Shown here: one piece after another, positions 35,367 to 42,677 of the stretch
Layout: every line of letters starts with the position of its first letter
How positions within the stretch are numbered: the stretch's first letter is position 1
DNA from: Bifidobacterium breve
GTDB taxonomy: Bacteria; Actinomycetota; Acidimicrobiia; Acidimicrobiales; Acidimicrobilacustridaceae
Assembly: GCA_945878725.1 (NCBI GenBank)
Contig: CAMCTY010000014.1
Span: forward strand, 1 to 42,677
Direction: 5' to 3'
Length of the DNA stretch: 42,677 nucleotides
Program-made: the position numbers and the translations under genes
The notes under the pieces: model-generated
What the model was told of the DNA's origin: nothing
The model's input: only the letters and a program-made list of their open reading frames with translations
Database searches by the model: none

Positions 35367-36545
35367 ATGATCGATGAAACGCCGGAACTTGTCGCATGGC
35401 GGGCATTTTGTCGACGTCTGGAATCGGTAGGCGAGCAACTGCTTGCTGATCCATTTCCGAATGACAGTGCCGATCAGGCCGAAGGATTCGCCCATCTCGC
35501 CGATCAGGTCTTGTGTTGGTTGGGATGGTCGATTGGTCATCCCGACGCTCGTCGGCCCTTCTTCATGCGGCAGAACGATCTAGTCACGCAATGGGGCGGG
35601 CCCAACGCGGACAATGTTTATCGTCACGCGCGCGTTGATCCGTCGTTGCGCTACCGGATCTCCGGTCGAATGAATTCGGCTGAGGAGTTCATCCTTGCCA
35701 TGCGGGCAGGGTTCATGCATCAAGAGAAATGGGGGACGCTCGCGGAGCACACAGGAACCGATCTCGGTATCGGTGCCGGTGATGATTTCGAGATCCTCCT
35801 CGGCGGCAACGGAACCGAGGACGGGTGGATCCCGATTCCAGAGGACGCGGTCATGGTGTCGTTCCGGGAGTACTACTTCGACTGGACCGAATCGGAGCCA
35901 GCGGTGTTCACGATCGAGTGCCTTGATTCGCCGGATCCGTTACCGCGCGTAACTGCGCTTGAGGTCTCGCAACGGATCAACGAGGCTGCCGATGGCGTCG
36001 AACACTCAATGGTGTACTGGAACGACTACATGATCACCGAACGCGATCGGCGAAACGACAACACATTCGTTGGATCGTTTGCCCTCGACAAAGGACTGGC
36101 CGCCGCACGTTACGGCTTCTGCTTCTGGGATCTCGCCGACGACGAAGCACTCATCGTCGAGTCGGAAGTTCCTGATGCGCGCTACTGGAGTCTGCAGCTC
36201 TACGTGCCGGGATGGTTCGAAATCGTCGATCCCGTCGAGCGCATTACGAGCCTGAATCATCGCCAGACGGTTATCTCTGCCGATGGGCGCATTCGTTGTG
36301 TCGTCGCCCATCGCGATCCCGGCGTTGCCAACTGGCTCGATGCCGGCGGTCGCCGTACCGGCCTATGCACATTGCGTTGGTTCTGGCCCGAGTCCGATGA
36401 CGCGCCCGGCCCGACAGGTCGAGTTGTGAAACTGGTCGACGTCGCGCAACATCTACCCGCAGACACCGCAATTGTCTCGGTCGATGAACGCCAGGCACTC
36501 ATAGAGTCCCGTCGCCGTCACTTGGCGTGGCGCTTCCGAAGTTAG
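35367..36545 (+). CDS. DUF1214-type domain protein
   Basis: A 392-aa soluble protein without signal peptide. The C-terminal half (GSFALDKGLAAARYGFCFWDLADDEALIVESEVPDARYW and following beta strands) resembles DUF1214 proteins, a beta-rich family of unknown activity often encoded next to lipid or steroid degradation genes. The N-terminal half is helical. It follows an SDR by 2 nt and overlaps the convergent second SDR by 4 nt. Role unknown; operon context suggests a shared substrate with the SDR. Confidence 0.75.
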   Translation: MIDETPELVAWRAFCRRLESVGEQLLADPFPNDSADQAEGFAHLADQVLCWLGWSIGHPDARRPFFMRQNDLVTQWGGPNADNVYRHARVDPSLRYRISGRMNSAEEFILAMRAGFMHQEKWGTLAEHTGTDLGIGAGDDFEILLGGNGTEDGWIPIPEDAVMVSFREYYFDWTESEPAVFTIECLDSPDPLPRVTALEVSQRINEAADGVEHSMVYWNDYMITERDRRNDNTFVGSFALDKGLAAARYGFCFWDLADDEALIVESEVPDARYWSLQLYVPGWFEIVDPVERITSLNHRQTVISADGRIRCVVAHRDPGVANWLDAGGRRTGLCTLRWFWPESDDAPGPTGRVVKLVDVAQHLPADTAIVSVDERQALIESRRRHLAWRFRS

Positions 36546-37327
36546 GCGCGCATGATGCCGCCACCGTCGACCGAGATGGTCTGACCGGTGACATAGCGAC
36601 TCTCGTCGGAGAGAAGGAACGCAACGAACGGGGCGATGTCGTGCTCGGCGTCTCCGTCACGACCCACCGGATTGTCGGCGTACATGGCGGCAAAGGCGAG
36701 GCTGCGCTCGTCGTCAGTTGCACCTGGTGGCTGTCGATGGGCGGCCGATGCGGGGAGCACGCAGTTCGCCGTGATGCCATGGCGTCCCCATTCGCGGGCC
36801 GCCGTCCGCGTGAGTGATCGGATCGCTTCGTTCGATGCGGCGTACGGGCCGTAGCCCGCCGCGCCAGTGAGTCCCATTGACGTTCCCATTGTGACGATGC
36901 GACCCCAGCTCCGGGAGATCATGTGGGGGACAGCGGCCTGCATCAACCAGAGCGAACCCTTTGGTCCTGTGTCAAAGAGCAGGTCCATGTCGGACTCGGT
37001 GACATCAAGAAGTGGCGTCACAGGTCGGAACGACTGGGCATTGAGAACAATGCCGTCGATGCGGCCGAATCGTTCAATGACCGCGGCAACGACTTCAAAT
37101 GCGCGGTCGCGATTCGCCACATCAGCGACGAGCACAAGGTGTTCAGTTCCGCCCGATGTCAGCTCAATGGAGAGTGCATCGAGGCGCTCCTGCTTGCGGC
37201 CAGTTATGACCACACAAGCCCCCCGCCCGGCGAGATGACGAACGATGCCGAGTCCGATTCCGCGTGACCCGCCGGTGATGATCACGACCCGTCCAGTGAG
37301 GTCATCAATGCGTCCGGCGTCAGGCAT
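36542..37327 (-). CDS. SDR-family protein with catalytic lysine replaced
   Basis: A 261-aa SDR fold protein. The cofactor loop TGGSRGIG (18-25) and the C-terminal GQTISVDGGG are typical. NNAG is changed to NAQS, and the active-site YxxxK reads Tyr162-AAS-Asn166, so the lysine that lowers the Tyr pKa is missing. Activity is therefore doubtful or altered. ATG 37327 starts at the usual point; ATG 37354 would overlap the start of the divergent sulfotransferase gene. It overlaps the DUF1214 gene end by 4 nt. Confidence 0.85.
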   Translation of the reverse strand: MPDAGRIDDLTGRVVIITGGSRGIGLGIVRHLAGRGACVVITGRKQERLDALSIELTSGGTEHLVLVADVANRDRAFEVVAAVIERFGRIDGIVLNAQSFRPVTPLLDVTESDMDLLFDTGPKGSLWLMQAAVPHMISRSWGRIVTMGTSMGLTGAAGYGPYAASNEAIRSLTRTAAREWGRHGITANCVLPASAAHRQPPGATDDERSLAFAAMYADNPVGRDGDAEHDIAPFVAFLLSDESRYVTGQTISVDGGGIMRA

Positions 37328-37352
37328 GAAAAACAGCATAGGTTCGATGGTC

Positions 37353-38666
37353 ATGACAACTTCTTGGGACCCGGGTCCGCGGCCCGAATGGGTCGAGGCG
37401 GTCAACGCCGGGCTCATCGTTCCGATCGCCATAGAGGCCGAACTCCCGCTCGATCGGGATGCATTGCTTGCAGAGGCCCTTGTTCGACAAGGGCGCTCCG
37501 GCGATGGTGTCGGTGCCTTAACTGCGCCGGGGCCGGGCACCGGAGAGGATTTTCTCGAACCGCTCGACATCGTCCTTGCCTCGCTTGAAGGTGAAGCGGA
37601 ACTTCATGTTCTCGGTCGCTGGATCACGCGTCGGTTCATTCTCCGACTTCTCGAAGTGCGCTTGCAGATATGCGATGCAGTGCGATCCGATCCGGGTCTG
37701 CGCGACGAACAGATCATCGAGCCCTTGTTCGTGATCGGTGCGCCTCGGACGGGAACCACGATTCTTCATGCATTGCTCGCTGCCGATGAACGCCATCGCG
37801 TCCCGCTCGGTTGGGAGTTCCTGCGGCCAGTTCCGTCGCCCGTCATAGAAACTCGTGAGTCCGATACCCGCATTGGACTCGCCGACGCCGAACTACGACT
37901 TCCTGGTCTAGTGACTTCGGGACTGGGCGCTATCCATGCCTACGGCGGGCAGATGACGAAGGAATGCCTCTCGGCGATGTCGTTTACGTTTCGCAGCGAG
38001 GAATTCATTAGCCGATACAACACGCTCAGTTACATCAACTGGTTGAGTTCATGTGACATGACGCCGGCGTATGAAATGCATCGACTCGTTCTGCAGATTC
38101 TTCAACGCCGTATGCCCACGTCGAAGTGGGTGTTGAAGTCGCCGGTACATCTGCACAACTTGCCCGCCTTGCTCAACGTGTATCCCGACGCGCAGCTGAT
38201 CGTGACTCATCGCGATCCCTTGGCGATCCTCGGTTCAGTGACGAGTCTCATCGCGACGTTGCGTTATGCGCACAGTGATCACGTCGACACGACGACGATT
38301 GGCCGTTACCACTCAGATTTGTATCTCAAGGATCTCGACGGTCTGGTTGACCTCGTCGGAACTGCAGCATTCGCTCGGGATCGTGTTGCTCACGGCTCCT
38401 TCGCCGAGTTCAACCGCAACGGCGTCGCCGTGGTGAACCGGATGTACGCCGAACTGGGCATTGATCTCCCCGACGAGGTTTCCGGCGCAATGGCATCGGC
38501 ACTCTCCGATCGGCCGCGCGAGAAACTCGGTGCCCACGGATACTCGTTCGAGTGGTTGGGCCTCGACCCCGACATCGAAAGGACTCGATTCTCCCGCTAT
38601 GTCGAAACATTTGAGGTCGAGAGCGAGGCCGGCGCCGATAGTTCACCAACTAGTGATGTAAGTTGA
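37353..38666 (+). CDS. Sulfotransferase-like protein (Sulfotransfer_3 type)
   Basis: A 437-aa protein with the PAPS-binding P-loop FVIGAPRTGTT (127-136) and the second PAPS segment WVLKSPVHLHNLP with VTHRDP following. It would transfer sulfate from PAPS to a hydroxylated acceptor. The N-terminal ~120 residues are an additional helical region common to the long actinobacterial forms. ATG 37353 is used; ATG 37347 is also possible. Five nt after its stop the Tat-signal gene begins, so the ubiquitin-like cluster may be transcribed from this gene's promoter. Confidence 0.88.
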   Translation: MTTSWDPGPRPEWVEAVNAGLIVPIAIEAELPLDRDALLAEALVRQGRSGDGVGALTAPGPGTGEDFLEPLDIVLASLEGEAELHVLGRWITRRFILRLLEVRLQICDAVRSDPGLRDEQIIEPLFVIGAPRTGTTILHALLAADERHRVPLGWEFLRPVPSPVIETRESDTRIGLADAELRLPGLVTSGLGAIHAYGGQMTKECLSAMSFTFRSEEFISRYNTLSYINWLSSCDMTPAYEMHRLVLQILQRRMPTSKWVLKSPVHLHNLPALLNVYPDAQLIVTHRDPLAILGSVTSLIATLRYAHSDHVDTTTIGRYHSDLYLKDLDGLVDLVGTAAFARDRVAHGSFAEFNRNGVAVVNRMYAELGIDLPDEVSGAMASALSDRPREKLGAHGYSFEWLGLDPDIERTRFSRYVETFEVESEAGADSSPTSDVS

Positions 38667-38671
38667 TTGTT

Positions 38672-38986
38672 ATGGAGTCCGCCCCCCACATCAGTCGTCG
38701 ACGGGCGCTGGGCCTCGGGCTTGGTGTAGTCGGAGTGTTGACGGTCAGCCCCTCTGCTCTCGCCAATGCCACCGTCACTGGCGCTACCGAACCCTGCCCC
38801 GGGGACGGCATGGGTTTCACTGGCTACTGGCAAGGTCCGCCCAACCCCTACAACGAGACAAACCTGGGCGGTCCCGGTGGCCCGAGTGCCAGCAGCACCG
38901 GCAACCTAATTTCGAACGCATCGTTTGAAGACGGCTCACCCGGAGCAACTGCCCCCGGGTGGACGTTCGTTTCGCCGCCTCCGTGA
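38672..38986 (+). CDS. Short Tat-signal protein that breaks off inside a beta-sandwich domain
   Basis: A 104-aa protein. SRRRALG (8-14), a hydrophobic stretch and ALA (29-31) make a clear twin-arginine signal. The mature part is Gly/Pro/Asn-rich, then NLISNASFEDG (78-88) and APGW (94-97), the usual opening of CBM-like or choice-of-anchor/DUF642-like domains. The protein stops 7 residues later (FVSPPP), leaving only the first strand. The stop overlaps the methyltransferase start (GTGA, 38983-38986). The rest of such a domain appears fused behind the ubiquitins downstream. It could be a real short protein or the 5' remnant of a split gene. Confidence 0.65.
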   Translation: MESAPHISRRRALGLGLGVVGVLTVSPSALANATVTGATEPCPGDGMGFTGYWQGPPNPYNETNLGGPGGPSASSTGNLISNASFEDGSPGATAPGWTFVSPPP

Positions 38987-39989
38987 ACACGAGCGAATTG
39001 TTGTCGACTCGTTGGTCGCCAGAACATGCGCTCGACTCAACGGATACGTGCCGTGCTTTAGCTGAACTCGGACGTAAACTTGCGAACGCGGGATTCATTA
39101 ACCGATTCGGGCGGCTACAGATCGATGACGAACACAATGCAGCCCTTGCCGAACTCGCATTAGGTCAGCGCATTGACGTCGCACTCGCGGCGCGTTATCT
39201 GGGCGGACCGCAGGCACTTGTGGCGCTGCTTGAAACTGGCCTCGCGACAATCACTGAAGAAAGTCAATTCTCGCTCTCGTTCGAAGTCCTTTCCGACGGC
39301 AAAGCGATGGCGCTTTTGCCGTTTCTGGATTCGTCAACTGAAGTTCCTGCCGACAGCGTTTACGCCGGAACCGATACTTGGCTCTTACGTGATCAAGCAT
39401 GGAAGTACGGACTCCATGGAAAACGTGCGATCGATCTCGGAACGGGGACAGGTCTTGTCGCGGCGTTTCTGACGTCACGATACGAATCAGTGATTGCGAC
39501 AGACATCAATCAGCGAGCAACGCTGACTGCGCAACTCAGTCGTGAACTGTTACCTGAATCCGCAAAATCTCGAATGCATGTCGTAACTAACGACGTCGCT
39601 ACCGGCCTTCGTCCCGGAACCTTCGACTTTGTTTGCGTTAACGCACCATGGGTGCCGGCACATCGTTCCGTTGGACGCATCTACTCGCAGGGGGGCGAAA
39701 CTGGATTTGAACTCCCACGCCGATTCATCCTTGAAGGTACGGAACTTCTTGCCCCAGGCGGAGTCTTCATTGCTCTTTGTGCTGAATTGACGTTCCTTGA
39801 TGGTTCCAATCCTTTGCGTGATCTCCTCGAGAACTTCGAACGACGCGGGTTCGCGACGTTCATTGAGCCAACACCATCGCCGCATCCGTTCCATGCGGCT
39901 GCCAACGGCACTGCGGAAACGCTCCCCGGCCTTGATTCAGCGCGCCATGTCACCGTCGTGATCCATCGCAAAACCGGAGTTGTCGTTCA

Positions 39990-39993
<4 letters not shown>
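38983..39993 (+). CDS. HemK/DUF7059-like class I methyltransferase in the ubiquitin cluster
   Basis: A 336-aa SAM-dependent methyltransferase. Residues 1-125 form a helical N-terminal domain. Motif I is DLGTGTG (151-157), the acidic ribose-binding residue is Asp174 (ATDIN), and the catalytic motif reads NAPW (220-223) where HemK/PrmC enzymes have [19 protein letters not shown] matches the GG-rich loop seen in actinobacterial DUF7059-type enzymes. NPPY-type enzymes methylate Gln, Asn or adenine amide/amino nitrogens; the target here is unknown. GTG 38983 overlaps the upstream stop; an in-frame GTG at 38959 is an alternative. Its stop overlaps the first ubiquitin gene (ATGA). Sampled GC is about 50%, lower than core genes. 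Confidence 0.85.
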
Positions 39994-41400
<1,407 letters not shown>

Positions 41401-41652
41401 ACGGCAGGCTTCGAGTCGGGATTGTGTTGTAGGGATAAACTCACAAACCCTGTAGAAAACCCGACATTATTTAAGGCTGATCCGTACACATTGCGGGAGT
41501 AGATCAATCACTGGGATAACTAGCGTCTAGCTGGGGATATTTCCCCGCCATTCGCTTGGCATTCATTTTTAGTTATCGCGGCATTCAGAATGTGCCGTCA
41601 TGCTTTCTGCTGATTTTGCAATTTCTCGATCGTGTTCGTCTTCGGAGGCCCC
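41401..41652 (+). other. Gap between ubiquitin-like gene 2 and the collagen-like gene
   Basis: This 252-nt AT-richer stretch has no gene I can support. Nested complementary segments TCGGG (41416-41420) with CCCGA (41460-41464) and AGGG (41431-41434) with CCCT (41448-41451) could end the ubiquitin transcript. GGGATAA occurs twice (41432, 41513). The palindrome GGGGA-TATT-TCCCC (41533-41546) resembles the one before whiB2. A promoter for the collagen-like gene is probably here. Confidence 0.5.
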
Positions 41653-42677
41653 GTGTCCGCATCATCGTCATCCATTGGATTTTCACCCTGGGGTCAAGAG
41701 GCTTCGCGCCGTGAACCGTCAGGCAAGCGAGTTGGACGACCCCTTCGACCGGCGCGCCGTTTCCGCGCCGGACACATTGGTGCAGCTGCGACGGCGTTCG
41801 TAGCGATTGCCGGACCGATTGCGCCGGCGCTGATCAGCAAACCGGCCGCCGCACAGACAGCAACGACGACAACGGTCAGGCCCGCAACGACGACGACCGT
41901 CAGGCCCGCAACGACGACGACCGTCAGGCCCGCAACGACGACGACGACAATCAAGTCGATCATCACGCCGAGGGCTGTCGCTGGTGCAACTGCCTATGTG
42001 CCGCTCACACCGGTTCGGATTCGATCGGCTGCGACTGCGATCGCGGCTAACACCACGACTGTCGTAACAGTGCAGGGTCTCGGTGGAGTCCCGGTTGACG
42101 GCACGGCAACAGCCGTTGCAATCAGTGTGACGACCACTGGCGCTACTGCGGCGGGCAACTTGGTCATCTGGGGTGCGGGGGTCAAACCGACCATCATCTC
42201 GATGAACTACCCGATTACCGCAGGCGCCACTACATCATTGATTGTTCCCCTCACCACTGACGGCAAGATCAACATTGTCAACTCTTCCGTCACCGGCATC
42301 TTGATTGATATCTACGGCTACTTCTCCAACAGTGCGATAGCCGGCGCAACAGGTGCCACCGGTGCCACCGGTGTGCAGGGCGCGGTCGGTCCGCAGGGTG
42401 CGCAGGGCGCGGTCGGTGCGCAGGGCGCGGTCGGCACACAGGGTGCAACCGGCGTGCAGGGCGCGGTCGGTCCGCAGGGTGCACAGGGTGCGCAGGGCGC
42501 GGTCGGTGCGCAGGGTGCAGTTGGCGCGCAGGGTGCGGTCGGTCCGCAGGGTGATACCGGTGCACAGGGTTCAACGGGTGCACAGGGTGATACCGGTGCG
42601 CAGGGTGATGCCGGTGCGCAGGGTGATACCGGTGCGCAGGGAGATCCCGGTGCGCAGGGCGATACCGGTGCGCAGGG
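41653..42677 (+). CDS. Secreted collagen-like repeat protein, 3' end outside the window
   Basis: Open from GTG 41653 (GGAGG 4 nt upstream) to the window end, at least 341 aa. An Arg-rich n-region with RRFRAG, a hydrophobic core ([19 protein letters not shown]) and KPAAA-QT form a probable export signal, possibly Tat. Three 24-bp repeats encode ATTTTVRP. Next comes a ~110-aa beta-rich domain ([10 protein letters not shown] ... [20 protein letters not shown] ... LIDIYGYFS), a form common in surface proteins of actinobacteria. From 42343 the protein is pure Gly-X-Y collagen-like triplets (37 seen, no interruption), largely GAQ, GAV and GDT. Probably a surface stalk or adhesin. GTG 41632 is an alternative start. 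Confidence 0.85.
   Translation, partial: MSASSSSIGFSPWGQEASRREPSGKRVGRPLRPARRFRAGHIGAAATAFVAIAGPIAPALISKPAAAQTATTTTVRPATTTTVRPATTTTVRPATTTTTIKSIITPRAVAGATAYVPLTPVRIRSAATAIAANTTTVVTVQGLGGVPVDGTATAVAISVTTTGATAAGNLVIWGAGVKPTIISMNYPITAGATTSLIVPLTTDGKINIVNSSVTGILIDIYGYFSNSAIAGATGATGATGVQGAVGPQGAQGAVGAQGAVGTQGATGVQGAVGPQGAQGAQGAVGAQGAVGAQGAVGPQGDTGAQGSTGAQGDTGAQGDAGAQGDTGAQGDPGAQGDTGAQ
41860..41931 (+). repeat. Three 24-bp repeats encoding ATTTTVRP
   Basis: Units start at 41860, 41884 and 41908, each reading GCAACGACGAC then a few variable bases and GTCAGGCCC; a partial fourth follows at 41932. They form a Thr-rich linker after the signal peptide of the collagen-like protein. Confidence 0.9.
42343..42677 (+). 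repeat. Collagen-like Gly-X-Y repeat tract
   Basis: Thirty-seven consecutive Gly-X-Y triplets reach the window end. Higher-order 18-bp units are visible, such as GGTGCGCAGGGTGATACC, repeated near 42556-42677, with variants GAT/TCA/GCC/CCC at one codon. Such tracts change length easily by slippage. Confidence 0.93.

Noticed and set aside
41694..42583. Minus-strand open frames (41694-41966, 41994-42197 and 42290-42583)
   Set aside because: They are the complement of Thr-rich and Gly-X-Y repeats; low-complexity Val/Ala or His/Pro/Arg output and no ribosome site. The + frame is the real gene.

Overview
The window looks like a chromosome segment of a moderately high-GC actinobacterium. Supporting markers are two WhiB-family regulators, a DivIVA-type coiled-coil protein, a UPF0182 membrane protein, a DUF2342-type protein, a SenX3/RegX3-like two-component pair beside the pst genes, and a ppk1 next to a Nudix gene. 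The gene set would suit Acidimicrobiia, but I cannot prove the class from sequence alone. No rRNA, tRNA, CRISPR array, transposase or integrase was seen.

Layout. (1) 1-6.1 kb: rpiA with a GH1-like gene whose catalytic residues are lost, a VWA protein, a whiB2-type gene, a formiminotransferase-like gene and a second whiB. (2) 6.1-18.5 kb is a phosphate/arsenate block: an 88-aa unknown, ppk1, a Nudix hydrolase, a divergent arsR / aquaporin-arsC cluster around a near-perfect 28-bp palindrome, then pstS-pstC-pstA-pstB-phoU-phoU-histidine kinase-response regulator. (3) 18.5-32.7 kb: MFS protein, DUF2342-like protein, NAD-epimerase, HtrA-like protein, moaE, a small membrane protein, mreB, HEAT protein, PDZ/Lon-like protease, DivIVA-like fusion and UPF0182. 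(4) 32.8-38.7 kb: acyl-CoA synthetase, two SDRs, a DUF1214 protein and a sulfotransferase-like protein, suggesting lipid or xenobiotic metabolism. (5) 38.7-42.7 kb: an unusual accessory cluster.

The most striking part is 38672-41400. A short Tat-signal protein, a HemK/DUF7059-like methyltransferase and two tandem genes encoding near-canonical ubiquitin follow each other on the + strand with GTGA and ATGA overlaps and a 22-nt gap. The second ubiquitin domain differs from human ubiquitin at 7 of 76 positions (about 91% identity), the first at 16 of 76 (about 79%). Both keep the Leu8/Ile44/Val70 patch and Lys48, both have Arg at position 63, and both replace the terminal Gly-Gly by Ala-Ala or Ala-Ser. 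Each continues into the same kind of ~150-aa beta-rich domain. That domain looks like the missing C-terminal part of the domain that the Tat protein begins and breaks off. No E1, E2, E3 or deubiquitinase is in the window. Downstream lies a secreted collagen-like repeat protein that runs off the end.

A second theme is enzymes with altered catalytic residues: the GH1-like protein, the DUF2342-like protein, the HtrA-like protein and one SDR. All family names come from reading motifs by eye; no database search was run.
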